A stretch of DNA of 25,086 nucleotides from UBA9410 sp036123585 (GTDB lineage: Bacteria; Actinomycetota; Acidimicrobiia; Acidimicrobiales; MedAcidi-G1), in NCBI GenBank assembly GCA_036123585.1, contig JAZADN010000111.1:1-25086 (forward strand), in the 5' to 3' direction. Shown in pieces: positions 8,765 to 16,585 of this stretch (within the stretch, counting starts at the first letter, position 1; each line of letters opens with the position of its first letter). The notes beneath the pieces were generated by a model, which did not search any database, was not told the DNA's origin, and saw nothing but the letters and a program-made list of their open reading frames with translations. Both the position numbers and the translations under genes were made by a program.

Positions 8765-9998
8765 AGTCGCATCCGGGTCGATCCCCTGGCCTGGGGTCTC
8801 GGAGCACGAGATTGCTCGGCTGCTCCGACGTGGCCGCGACCGGGGGAGCCTCAGTCTCGACGAGGTGATTGACGTCCTCCAGGATGTGGAGATCACCGCC
8901 GATCTGATCCAGGGGGTGCGTCGGAGGTTGTCCGCCGAGGGCATCGAGTTCGATGAGACGGTGGCCGTCGAGGCCGATCCGTCTGAGGTGCTGCGTCTCG
9001 TGCGTACCAGTCGGGTGGAGTACCGGGCGCGCCCCGAACCGGGCACCGATCCGGGTGGGATCAACGACTCGACCCGCCTGTACCTCCGGGAGATTGGTCA
9101 GGTCGCCCTGCTGACCGCCCGCGAGGAAGTCGAGTTGGCCGAGGCACTAGCCGCCGGGATCGAGGCTGAGAGCCGATTGGCCGACCTAGCCGCGGCCGGC
9201 GAACTGAGCCGGGCCGACCGGACCGATGTGGCCAGTTTGCGCCGCCAGCAACGGAAGGGTGAACGGGCACGTGACCGACTTACCCGGGCCAATCTGCGGC
9301 TCGTGGTGTCGGTGGCCAAGAAGTACGGAGGGCGGGGCCTGCCATTGCTGGACCTTTTCCAGGAGGGGAACCTCGGCCTGATGCGGGCCGTAGAGAAGTT
9401 CGACGCCAGCAAGGGCTTCAAATTCTCGACATACGCCACCTGGTGGATCCGTCAAGCCATCACCCGGGCCATTGCCGACCAGTCGCGCACCATCCGGATC
9501 CCAGTCCACAAGGTGGACGCCATGAACCGGGTGCAGCGCGTCCAGCGTGACCTGGTTCAGGAACTGGAACGGGAACCATCGAAGGAGGAGGTGGCGGAGC
9601 GGGCTGCGTTGACCGTCGACGAGGTCGAATCGCTGCTTCGTCTGGCCAACGAGCAGGACAGCCCGCTGTCGCTGGATTCGTCGATGGGTGAGGAGCACGA
9701 CGCCAGCCTCGCCGACCTGGTAGCCGACCCGCTGGCTGTGGCTCCGGCCGAGGCGGCGGCACGACGCCTGCTTGGCGAGGCGGTGCTGGTCGCTCTCGAC
9801 GAGTTGGATGCCCGGGAGAAGGACGTGGTTCGGATGCGGTTCGGGCTCGACGGGACCGAACCGATGACTCTGGAGCAGGTCGGTGCCCACTTCAGCGTGA
9901 CCCGGGAGAGGGTCCGCCAGATCGAGGCCCGGACCATGTCGAAGCTGAAGCATCCGAACCGGTCCCAGAAGCTGCGCGACTACCTCGAGGACGACTGA
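8757..9998 (+). CDS. rpoD: Primary-type RNA polymerase sigma factor (RpoD/SigA)
   Basis: Principal or group 2 sigma-70 factor that directs RNA polymerase to housekeeping promoters. The 413-residue product carries a region 1.1-like N-terminus (LDEVIDVLQDVEIT), region 1.2 (DSTRLYLREIGQVALLT), region 2 with NLRLVVSVAKKY, DLFQEGNLGLMRAVEKFD and FSTYATWWIRQAITRAI, and region 3 IRIPVHKVDAMNRV. Region 4 has the helix-turn-helix VRMRFGLDG...TRERVRQIEA and ends LRDYLEDD. The ATG at 8757 has a strong ribosome site (GGGGGGAGGG) inside the dnaG end; upstream in-frame sequence from 8676 is dnaG read in another frame. A region 1.1 and the dnaG linkage favour the primary sigma factor. Confidence 0.95.
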   Translation: MSEVASGSIPWPGVSEHEIARLLRRGRDRGSLSLDEVIDVLQDVEITADLIQGVRRRLSAEGIEFDETVAVEADPSEVLRLVRTSRVEYRARPEPGTDPGGINDSTRLYLREIGQVALLTAREEVELAEALAAGIEAESRLADLAAAGELSRADRTDVASLRRQQRKGERARDRLTRANLRLVVSVAKKYGGRGLPLLDLFQEGNLGLMRAVEKFDASKGFKFSTYATWWIRQAITRAIADQSRTIRIPVHKVDAMNRVQRVQRDLVQELEREPSKEEVAERAALTVDEVESLLRLANEQDSPLSLDSSMGEEHDASLADLVADPLAVAPAEAAARRLLGEAVLVALDELDAREKDVVRMRFGLDGTEPMTLEQVGAHFSVTRERVRQIEARTMSKLKHPNRSQKLRDYLEDD

Positions 9999-10029
9999 GC
10001 GCCACCGCCCCCGTGCCCAGATCCCCGGG

Positions 10030-10035
10030 TATCCT
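10030..10035 (+). promoter_or_regulatory. Possible -10 element for tRNA-Asn
   Basis: TATCCT ends 11 bases before the first base of the tRNA, giving a leader of a few bases if transcription starts about seven bases downstream. No -35 hexamer is recognised, and read-through from rpoD is also possible. Confidence 0.3.
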
Positions 10036-10046
10036 GCGCACGCCTT

Positions 10047-10122
10047 TCCGGGGTAGCTCAGCTGGCAGAGCGTCGGACTGTTAATCCGCAGGTCGTGGGT
10101 TCGAGCCCCACCCCCGGAGCCA
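10047..10122 (+). tRNA. tRNA-Asn (anticodon GTT)
   Basis: Complete cloverleaf: acceptor TCCGGGG pairs with CCCCGGA, the D-arm contains AGCTCAGCTGGCAGAGC, the anticodon loop CTGTTAA carries GTT, and the T-arm reads GTGGGTTCGAGCCCCAC. G is the discriminator and CCA is encoded at 10120-10122. It lies 48 bases after rpoD and just before a compositionally different gene, a typical integration context. Confidence 0.96.
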
Positions 10123-10136
10123 TCAACGTGCAGGTC

Positions 10137-10164
10137 AGGGTCGGTCGTTTGAGGCCGGCCCTTT
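10137..10164 (+). terminator. Possible intrinsic terminator after tRNA-Asn
   Basis: AGGGTCGG and CCGGCCCT form an eight-base stem (one G-T wobble) around a ten-base loop, followed by a short TTT. It is 15 bases past the tRNA end. The T-run is short, so this is a moderate call. Confidence 0.4.
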
Positions 10165-10256
10165 GCGCGCCATGGGAACGTTTTGCTTCCACACGGCTGA
10201 AGTACGGTCCATCACTACAACGCCACACCTCCCGGAACGCCGAGAAAGAGCACGGT

Positions 10257-10273
10257 CTGGCCGGCTAGGCCAG
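10257..10273. promoter_or_regulatory. Inverted repeat, possible operator upstream of the dehydratase gene
   Basis: CTGGCC and GGCCAG form a perfect six-base inverted repeat around GGCTA, centred about 47 bases before the start of the rhamnonate-dehydratase-like gene. This could be a repressor site or a 5' leader hairpin. A TACGGT at 10203-10208 upstream could be a -10 element. No regulator gene is adjacent. Confidence 0.25.
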
Positions 10274-10311
10274 CTGAGGCGAGTAGTTGGACCAAATAGG
10301 GGACTAAGCGG

Positions 10312-11478
10312 ATGAAGATCGAGTCGGTGCGTGCCGCAGCCGTAACCAACCCGGCGGTACTCGGTAGGTCGGTCGAAGGCGTAGCGGATTGGCAAGGCCA
10401 GATCGACCATATGAACCCGCTTGGCACGGACAGCCGATATCAGGGTCAAGCCTCCCGGTTCCGTCCGCCGTGGGGCGAAGTGATGTGTGTCGTCACCACA
10501 AGCTCAGGCACATGGGGATTGGGCATGAGTTCATTGTCGGGCGTCACGGTTCCACTCATCAACGACTACCTCGGACCGATGCTCTCCGGTGAATCGATCC
10601 AAGACCGCGACCGACTCTGGGAAATGATGACGGTCGCCTGCGGTTCACACTTCGGAGCGTCGGGCGTAGCCAGTTATGCGATTAGCGCCGTCGACCTCGC
10701 ACTATGGGATGTAGCAGGAAAACTCGCGGAGAAGCCCGTCTACCAACTTCTCGGGACGACGGACCCTGAACCGGTCCGCTGTTATGCAACTGGGTCTGAC
10801 CTTGAATGGTTCGGCGAACTCGGCTTCGAAGCTTTCAAGTTGCCCTGCCCGTGGGGACCAGAGACCGCTACCGCAATTGACCAACTCGTCGACCTGATTG
10901 GAAACGGTCGCGAACTGGTGGGCTCCGCAGCTCACCTAATGCTCGATTGCTGGGCGGTCCAATCTGTTGAACACGCCATCAGCATCGGGGAAGCAGTTCG
11001 GGCCTTCAATATTGAATGGATAGAAGACATGATCTATCCCGAGAACTGGGACGGCTACTCGCAAGTTCGTTCAGCCCTGCCCGATCATCGGCTCGCAGCC
11101 GGTGAACGTTGGTACACAGACATTCCGTTTCTACGAGCGATCGAGGACGGCTGGGTAGATGTTCTGCAGCCCGACCCACTTTGGGTCGGAGGAGTCACTC
11201 CGTGCCGACGGATAGCCGATGCTGCTGCCACAGCGGGATACGGCCTCGCTATTCACTGCGGAGCAAACGACAGCTACGGGCAACACCTGTCGGCTGCCCT
11301 GTCGGGAAACCTCTGGGCAGAGATGTACATCGGCTCTGTTCGTGACTCGTCTCTGATGAACTCCTACCGGGCCACCCCAGGCATGAACCTTCCCTCGAAC
11401 GGATTCGTTCAGCCAAGCAATGCGCCCGGCTTCGGCATAGAGCTCAGTATCAGCGATATAGAAAAAGCGACTGCATGA
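10312..11478 (+). CDS. Enolase-superfamily sugar-acid dehydratase, rhamnonate-dehydratase-like
   Basis: Mandelate-racemase/enolase-superfamily protein of 388 residues, most like L-rhamnonate dehydratase: such enzymes remove water from sugar acids using a Mg2+-stabilised enolate. Ligand candidates are D212 (LMLDCW), E238 (EWIEDM) and E265 (AAGER). Histidines H315 (IHCGAND) and H325 are in the region of the family's catalytic His, and the KLPCPWGP segment is near residue 176. The start is ATG with a weak upstream AGGGGA. Codon use differs from region 1, with more A/T-ending codons and stretches such as TTCAATATTGAATGG, and the gene stands alone next to tRNA-Asn, consistent with transfer. The exact substrate is unknown; other acid-sugar dehydratases remain possible. 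Confidence 0.82.
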   Translation: MKIESVRAAAVTNPAVLGRSVEGVADWQGQIDHMNPLGTDSRYQGQASRFRPPWGEVMCVVTTSSGTWGLGMSSLSGVTVPLINDYLGPMLSGESIQDRDRLWEMMTVACGSHFGASGVASYAISAVDLALWDVAGKLAEKPVYQLLGTTDPEPVRCYATGSDLEWFGELGFEAFKLPCPWGPETATAIDQLVDLIGNGRELVGSAAHLMLDCWAVQSVEHAISIGEAVRAFNIEWIEDMIYPENWDGYSQVRSALPDHRLAAGERWYTDIPFLRAIEDGWVDVLQPDPLWVGGVTPCRRIADAAATAGYGLAIHCGANDSYGQHLSAALSGNLWAEMYIGSVRDSSLMNSYRATPGMNLPSNGFVQPSNAPGFGIELSISDIEKATA

Positions 11479-11705
11479 CGCCCATGGGATCGAGCAGCAA
11501 CTCGTCGGAGTGATCTTCGAGGACCAGTCAGCGGACCCTTCCTGGCTCCCTCCGCCACAGCACCAAAGTCCACCGGAGGTCGCCAGTGCCCGCTCGGGGG
11601 ATGATCCGAATCCCGCGGTCCTGCATCCATGAGGCAAACACGCAGACGCACTGCCCATTCACCCCTGGGAATCTCACGGGTCGCCTAGGGCTGGCCGCAG
11701 GAACC

Positions 11706-12362
11706 TCAGCGGACGCCACCGAACCGCATGTCCGAGGTTTCATCCGTGCTCGCAAGCAGCACTTCACCTCGAGGCGAATCAATCGCGACGGACAGTGCCG
11801 GTGGCCCCTCAGACACCGCGATGTCGAGATCGACGGAGCGCAGGACACCCGCGAGATCATCGGCATCGGGAGTGGTGATGGCCAAGGCCCTGAACTCACC
11901 TCCGACTGGATTGGTGTCCTTCGGATTGGCGCACTCGAGCCAATCAATGAAGAACGGCATGCGCCCGCTGTGCGGACTTCCGATGGGGAACAAGAGATCC
12001 CAAACGAGGAGATCACCTGACTGCGTCTTGCGTTGGGTGCGATTGGGGCCCTCAGTCGACATGACAGTCGTTTCCAGCGTCCGGGCAATGGCGCTTAGAT
12101 CACCTTCGGCTGCCCAAGTGACCACTCCGCCGCTCGTCAAGTCGGCGAACTGTGCGCCAGCGTTGCCTTCCAGAGACTGTGCCGGGTCGGGAGCGATGAT
12201 CTCGAGGTAGGCGGAACCGAGGGACAGAAGTGCGTTGCGTGTTCCGAGACCTACGTGCTCTCCGCCGTATGCAGCTGGTACCCCGAACGTGTCCGCGGCC
12301 CATTCCATGCCTTCGTCTAGCGATGCCACGGCATACATGAAGTGATCGATCCGCGTGGTCAA
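11706..12362 (-). CDS. VOC/glyoxalase-like domain protein
   Basis: About 218 residues beginning TTRIDHFMYAVASLDEGM, then FGVPAAYGGEHVGLGTRNALLSLG and SAYLEIIAPD. This is the strand-helix-strand pattern of the glyoxalase-like (PF13468-type) branch of the vicinal oxygen chelate superfamily. His in IDHF and Glu in YLEII are the likely metal-site positions. A second module (FRALAITTPDADDLAGVL) follows. The TTG start at 12362 was chosen because GGGGGGA sits about seven bases upstream; a TTG at 12377 would extend it by five residues. It is 24 bases downstream of the SCO6745-family gene on the same strand, so the two probably form an operon. The substrate is unknown. Confidence 0.75.
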   Translation of the reverse strand: MTTRIDHFMYAVASLDEGMEWAADTFGVPAAYGGEHVGLGTRNALLSLGSAYLEIIAPDPAQSLEGNAGAQFADLTSGGVVTWAAEGDLSAIARTLETTVMSTEGPNRTQRKTQSGDLLVWDLLFPIGSPHSGRMPFFIDWLECANPKDTNPVGGEFRALAITTPDADDLAGVLRSVDLDIAVSEGPPALSVAIDSPRGEVLLASTDETSDMRFGGVR

Positions 12363-12386
12363 AATGTGTCCCCCCAAGAGCCATCG

Positions 12387-13298
12387 TCAATCGGAAGGTG
12401 CCGTGACCGGCGTCTGGTCCGCCTTGGTCCGCACCGCCGGCATCCACCGCGGGCCCGCGGTCTCGTCGATCCTCGCGAGGAAAGCGCCATGGTGTGCCTC
12501 GACCAGGTCGCAGAACCCGGCCGCGCCCTCCTCGCCCACCGCTTCCCACGCCGGTGCAGTGAGGGCATCGGTGCGGGCCTCGAGGTCGAAGCGGAAGCGC
12601 CGTCCCTCGTCGGTCAGGCTCCCGCCCAAGGCGTAGCCCTTCGCCTCGAGGCGCTCCCAGCCGGCCCAGATGGCTCCGTCGTCGTTACCTCGACTTCTGG
12701 CAATCCACTCCTCGTCGCCGTATTCCTCGAGGTCGACCATCGCCGAATGGAGGAGCCCCACCTCGACGTCATCCAAGTCGGCCGCGGCGCACAGTGCCCA
12801 GTGGTTGTCGGCGCGAAGTTCACGGAGACAGTTCGCCGCCAGCCAGGCAGACAGGCAGGAGTCCGTCTCGGGCGGACGGGGCCTTGCGCGGTGCGCAGCG
12901 AACAACGGTCGGGCCCCATGGTGGACGGCATCCACGCCCCTCCAGAGCACAGAGGCGAATTGCCCGATCCCATCGGCAACTGGCGGCGCAATCTCCGACA
13001 ACCCGGGTTCAACGGCGGAATCCCGGACCGCCAGGATCTCTTCTGGGGTGGTGACGTCCCGATGGGCAGCCATCACCGCAGCGATCAACGCAGGGTGGAT
13101 CGAGTAGGCGGCCGCAGCCGCTGCGCTTGGCGACACGTTCCCCAGGGATGCCAGCCGCCAAGCCACGATCCACCCCTTGCCCTCCGGAACACCGAGTGCC
13201 TCATATCCGGCGACGGCTCGGCTATCCCACATCATCCAGCCGACGAGGTCATGGCAAGCGAGTCCACCGCGTCGGGCGAGGTCGAAGCCCGCTTCCAT
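12387..13298 (-). CDS. SCO6745-family (SalK-like) protein
   Basis: A 303-residue protein resembling the actinobacterial SCO6745 family, sometimes labelled SalK or helix-turn-helix protein, of unknown function. Family-like features: an N-terminal LARRGGLACHDLVGWMMWDSRAV segment, YEALGV, a central WLAANCLRELRADNHWALC helix, and a C-terminal winged-helix-like region (GWERLEAKGYALGGSLTDEGR) ending in an APWEAVGEEG-like motif. It is cytoplasmic, with no signal peptide or membrane helix. The ATG at 13298 has no ribosome site, but TACCCT lies seven bases upstream. It is followed at 24 bases by the VOC gene. No function is claimed. Confidence 0.78.
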   Translation of the reverse strand: MEAGFDLARRGGLACHDLVGWMMWDSRAVAGYEALGVPEGKGWIVAWRLASLGNVSPSAAAAAAYSIHPALIAAVMAAHRDVTTPEEILAVRDSAVEPGLSEIAPPVADGIGQFASVLWRGVDAVHHGARPLFAAHRARPRPPETDSCLSAWLAANCLRELRADNHWALCAAADLDDVEVGLLHSAMVDLEEYGDEEWIARSRGNDDGAIWAGWERLEAKGYALGGSLTDEGRRFRFDLEARTDALTAPAWEAVGEEGAAGFCDLVEAHHGAFLARIDETAGPRWMPAVRTKADQTPVTAPSD

Positions 13299-13305
13299 CG
13301 GCCGG

Positions 13306-13311
13306 AGGGTA
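13306..13311 (-). promoter_or_regulatory. Possible -10 element for near-leaderless SCO6745-family mRNA
   Basis: On the minus strand TACCCT lies seven bases before the ATG at 13298, one base more than in the other leaderless-type starts. Confidence 0.35.
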
Positions 13312-13350
13312 TCGATCGGTTGGACGGGGCCCAGACTCGGGGTCAGGAGG

Positions 13351-14526
13351 TCAGGACGTCACACCCCGCCAAGTCAGGCGGGAGCCGAGCAGGTGGCTGA
13401 TCGGCGTAACGGCCGCCATAGCGACCAAGAAAGCGGCCAATGGTCCGAGGCCGAACCAGTTGACTAGTGCGTTCAACGCGGCGAGCCGGGCCACCAGGAG
13501 CATTCCGAGGGCGAGTTGTGTACCCACCAGGCGACGGAACCGGTCGACGGCACTCCTGGTCGCCCGGCCGGCAAACGTCCATAGGTCGTGGAGGACCATG
13601 GTGAGCAGGATGCCGATCTCCCCGGAGATGGCTGCCGATCGGGTCAGGTTCCATCCCTGTTGGTCGAAGATCCACAGGAAGATGATGGCATCGGCTGCCA
13701 GGGCCAGAGCGGTCACCAGCAGGTAGCGCACCAGAGCGCGGCTTCGCAGAGGGTGAAGGCGGAGTCGGAGGAGGTGCCGGAGGTAGCCGAGGTAGTGGCC
13801 CGCCGATACCTTCGACTCGCCCTCGGCCCGCTCGAGGAATACGTACGGACGCTCGGCGACCCGCCGAACCTCGCCTCGGGCCAGGACTTCCAGCAGGATC
13901 TTGTAGCCGACAGGATCCAACTCGACGTCTGCCACCACGTCGCGTCGAACGAGGAAGTATCCGCTCATTGGGTCGGTGACCCGACCGACGGTGCTCGGCA
14001 GCAGGAGAAGCCCGAGTGCCTGCGCGCCGCGGGACAACAAGCGGCGGAGGGCGGACCAGTCGGATACTCCGCCTCCGTCCACGTGTCGACTGGCCACCGC
14101 CACCTCGGTCCGTCCGTCCATGGCTTCCAACAGGTCGGCCACCACCTCCGGGGGGTGCTGGCCATCGCCGTCGATCACCCCGAGCACCTCGCCTCGGGCG
14201 TGAGACCAACCACAGATCACCGCGGTGGCCAGGCCCGAGACCCCTATGCGTCGGATGACCCGGACCTCGGCCAACTCGGTGGCTACCGCCCCGGCTACCT
14301 CCCAGGTCTGGTCCGGGCTGTCGTCGTCGACGACGATGATCTCAAAGCCTTCGCCGGAGCCTGCCAGCACTGCGTGGAGGCGTCGCAGTAGCGCTTCGAT
14401 GTTGCCTGCCTCGTCGAACGTGGGGACCACCATGCTGAGCCGGATCGATGGATCGGCTTCCACGGAGACGGGGGTGGGACGACCACTGGCCTGTGCGAGG
14501 TGGAGGACCTGCGGACTGTCGGACAC
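13351..14526 (-). CDS. GT2 polyprenol-phosphate sugar transferase fused to a GtrA-like membrane domain
   Basis: 391 residues. The N-terminal half is a family 2 glycosyltransferase of the dolichol-phosphate-mannose synthase type: MVVPTFDEAGNIEALL (about residues 32-47), IIVVDDDSPDQTW, IDGDGQHPPE (the DxD region) and DPMSGYFLVRRDV. The C-terminal part, from about residue 265, has four hydrophobic segments in GtrA-like order (YLLVTALALAADAIIFLWIF; ISGEIGILLTMVLHDLWTFAG; LGMLLVARLAALNALVNWF; AAFLVAMAAVTPISHLLGSRLTW). It probably makes a polyprenyl-phosphate sugar at the inner membrane for export and glycosylation. The GTG start has GGAG five bases upstream. The sugar is not determinable, although the DPM1 likeness suggests mannose or glucose. 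Confidence 0.9.
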   Translation of the reverse strand: MSDSPQVLHLAQASGRPTPVSVEADPSIRLSMVVPTFDEAGNIEALLRRLHAVLAGSGEGFEIIVVDDDSPDQTWEVAGAVATELAEVRVIRRIGVSGLATAVICGWSHARGEVLGVIDGDGQHPPEVVADLLEAMDGRTEVAVASRHVDGGGVSDWSALRRLLSRGAQALGLLLLPSTVGRVTDPMSGYFLVRRDVVADVELDPVGYKILLEVLARGEVRRVAERPYVFLERAEGESKVSAGHYLGYLRHLLRLRLHPLRSRALVRYLLVTALALAADAIIFLWIFDQQGWNLTRSAAISGEIGILLTMVLHDLWTFAGRATRSAVDRFRRLVGTQLALGMLLVARLAALNALVNWFGLGPLAAFLVAMAAVTPISHLLGSRLTWRGVTS

Positions 14527-14606
14527 GGGCGCTCCGCTGGTGGCCGGTGGGATTTGCTCAACGGTACCGGAAGCCGGTTGGCCGTCCGCCCTGCCAGACT
14601 GCCGGT

Positions 14607-14679
14607 GGGCCGGTAGCTCAGTGGTTAGAGCAGGCGACTCATAATCGCTCGGTCGTGAGTTCGATTCTCACCCGGCCCA
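14607..14679 (+). tRNA. tRNA with CAT anticodon, most likely tRNA-Ile2 (lysidine type)
   Basis: Cloverleaf with acceptor GGGCCGG/CCGGCCC, anticodon loop CTCATAA (CAT), T-arm GTGAGTTCGATTCTCAC and discriminator A; CCA is not encoded. The D-arm and anticodon arm (GTGGTTAGAGCAGGCGACTC, then ATAATCGCT) match, as I recall it, Escherichia coli ileX tRNA-Ile2 far better than elongator tRNA-Met. It probably reads AUA after TilS converts C34 to lysidine. Elongator Met is the alternative. Confidence 0.9.
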
Positions 14680-14843
14680 CGAAAGTGGAGCCCGTCCGTC
14701 GGGCCGCTCTGTAAGACTCGGGTGATGCGTCGCTCGTTGTTCGCGCTGCTTGCGCCGTTCGACGAGATATCGGACGTCGCCGACGGAGCGCTCTTCGGTC
14801 GGTCGCCCTGATTTCGTGAGCTCGGCCCCGTGAGACCTGTCCC

Positions 14844-16559
14844 GTGGACCTGATCCTTCTGGTGGCCTTGGTGGTGGCCATCGTGCTTTACCGACGGCGA
14901 GCTGCGGGCCAGGTGGACGTCGGCACGATGGTGCGGCGCCTGCTGGAGTACGGATTCCTGGCCGGCCTCGTTCTGGCCACCTCTCTCGGGCTTACCGGAC
15001 TGCTGGCCCGCGTCTTCGATGGCTTGGGTGGTCGGGACGCGGGCGACCCCGAGGGGATGGCCCTCTGGCTGAGCCTCGTGGTGGTGGCGGGTGGCGCGTT
15101 GGCTGGCCTTTCGCTCTGGCTACGGCGACGGTTCCGTGGCTCGCCGACGGAGGCGGAGGCCCCTGGCTGGGCTTGCTATCGAGGGGTGGTCGACCTGGCG
15201 GCGGCTGGATTCGTGGTCACGGGTTTCATCCAGACACTGGGGTGGGCCATCGACGGGTGGCGGTTTGAAGCGTGGATGGCGGCCGGCGCACTGGTCTGGA
15301 CAGCGGTGGCCGTGGTCCACCACCGGTTGCCGGGTCGGAGACCACCCATCTTCGACCTGCTCGGCTCGACGGTCGCTCTCACCGGCATCGCGATCAGCCT
15401 GGCGGTAGTCCTCGAACACCTGCTCGACTGGGCCTACGACGGCACCACCCCAGAACCGCTCCCCGGACTTGGGGGCCATGGCGTCGACGACTGGTCGGAG
15501 ACGGCCGACGACGTCACTGGAGCCTTGGCCCCACTAGTCGGTTTCGCAGGGGTCTGGGTCCGCTACTGGTGGTGGAGCGGCCGTCGGATGGCTAGCAGTG
15601 CGGAGCGCGACGGCTACGTGCTGGTCGTAGGCGTTCTGGGGGGACTGGCCGCCACCGTGGTGGCGGCCAGTGGGCTGCTCCACACGGTGCTGTCCTGGAT
15701 CCTCGTCGCGTCTGCCCGCGGCGCCGGGGCGGCCGCCCACTTCGACGTGGTCACCGTGTTCGGCGCCCTCTTGGTTGTCGGCTTGGCGGTGTGGGTCTAC
15801 CACCGCAGCGAGGTACCGCATGTCGTTGAAAGGCGGGCAGAGGGGCGCGACGAGGTAGCCCGCCTTTACGACCACCTGGAGGCCGGTGTGGGTCTCGCCG
15901 CGACGACCCTGGGCGTCGGCTTGCTCCTCGGATCGGTCCTGCACGTCGTCGTTCCTGCCCCGGATGACTGGGACCGCGGCGTCGCCGAATTGCTGACCGT
16001 GGCCCTCACAATGCTGTTGGCTGGCAGCCCGATGTGGTTCCGAGCCTGGTCGCGCATCCAGGCCCACGCCGGGACTGTTGCCGAGGAGTCCTCGTCGGTT
16101 CGCCGCGCCTACCTGTTTACGGTGTTCGGAGCAACAGCCTTGTGCCTCCTTGCCAGCCTCGGCACGATGGTCTACCTGGTGCTGTTCGGCCTCCTCGATA
16201 GAAGCCTCGACGTCGAGAAGGTCGCGATCTTCCGGTTCCCACTGGCCGCCATCGGCGCTACAGCCGGTGTGGCCGCCTACCACGGTCGGGTCCTCTTGGC
16301 CGGGCTGCGAACCGTTCCGGCGTCGTCGCGGCCAGCGCTGCGCACGGTCACCCTGGTGGGCGCCGACCTGTCTGGCCTCGTGGGACGCCTGGAAGGTGTC
16401 CCCGGCGTCAAAGTAGTGCGACACCTCCGACTGGGAGCGCCGTACGCGGTGCCCGGCGACCCCGACACGCTCGTCGCCGCGATTGAAGCCTCAACCGACG
16501 ACCTGCTGGTCGTGGTGGCCGAGGACGGTACGGTCGACATCATCCCGGTGGCACCTTGA
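14844..16559 (+). CDS. Multi-pass membrane protein with repeated DUF5671-like segments
   Basis: A 571-residue integral membrane protein with about a dozen hydrophobic segments. It is built from repeats of a short Arg/Tyr-containing lead followed by paired helices, like DUF5671: examples are MVRRLLEYGFLAGLVLAT, CYRGVVDLAAAGFVVTGF, VARLYDHLEAGVGLAATTL and VRRAYLFTVFGATALC. The soluble C-terminus (about residues 490-571) contains VVRHLRLGAPYAVPGDPD and an acidic VVAEDGTVDIIPV end. The GTG at 14844 places the first helix (LILLVALVVAIVLY) at the N-terminus, but no ribosome site is obvious. The function is unknown. The SRPBCC gene begins 26 bases after its stop, so the two may be co-transcribed. 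Confidence 0.8.
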   Translation: MDLILLVALVVAIVLYRRRAAGQVDVGTMVRRLLEYGFLAGLVLATSLGLTGLLARVFDGLGGRDAGDPEGMALWLSLVVVAGGALAGLSLWLRRRFRGSPTEAEAPGWACYRGVVDLAAAGFVVTGFIQTLGWAIDGWRFEAWMAAGALVWTAVAVVHHRLPGRRPPIFDLLGSTVALTGIAISLAVVLEHLLDWAYDGTTPEPLPGLGGHGVDDWSETADDVTGALAPLVGFAGVWVRYWWWSGRRMASSAERDGYVLVVGVLGGLAATVVAASGLLHTVLSWILVASARGAGAAAHFDVVTVFGALLVVGLAVWVYHRSEVPHVVERRAEGRDEVARLYDHLEAGVGLAATTLGVGLLLGSVLHVVVPAPDDWDRGVAELLTVALTMLLAGSPMWFRAWSRIQAHAGTVAEESSSVRRAYLFTVFGATALCLLASLGTMVYLVLFGLLDRSLDVEKVAIFRFPLAAIGATAGVAAYHGRVLLAGLRTVPASSRPALRTVTLVGADLSGLVGRLEGVPGVKVVRHLRLGAPYAVPGDPDTLVAAIEASTDDLLVVVAEDGTVDIIPVAP

Positions 16560-16585
16560 TGCGGTACCACTGAAAGGATCAGGAA

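Noticed and set aside
11479..11705. Possible hidden gene between the dehydratase and VOC genes
   Set aside because: Minus-strand frames extend into it from the VOC region, but none has coding-like composition, a start signal or a recognisable motif.
12342..13400. Plus-strand open frame of 352 codons
   Set aside because: It is antisense to the SCO6745-family gene and low in recognisable motifs. The minus-strand frame matches a family along its length.
13588..14391. Plus-strand open frame of 267 codons
   Set aside because: It lies antisense to the GT2-GtrA gene, whose motifs fix the minus strand as coding.
14690..14704. Hairpin GCCCG-N5-CGGGC after the CAT-anticodon tRNA as a terminator
   Set aside because: The stem is only five bases with no T-run, which is common by chance at this GC content.
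14725..14811. Small ORF MRRSLFALLAPFDEISD... of 28 codons after the CAT-anticodon tRNA
   Set aside because: It is plausible in codon use but has no ribosome site or leaderless hexamer and no recognised similarity. It is too short to support without conservation data.
15534..16424. Minus-strand open frame of 296 codons, plus similar ones at 5207-6250 and 6914-7837
   Set aside because: These are shadows of the DUF5671-like, PPDK-like and dnaG genes. Their composition (Gly/Asp/Gln- or Arg/Ser-rich) is typical of antisense reading of GC-rich genes.
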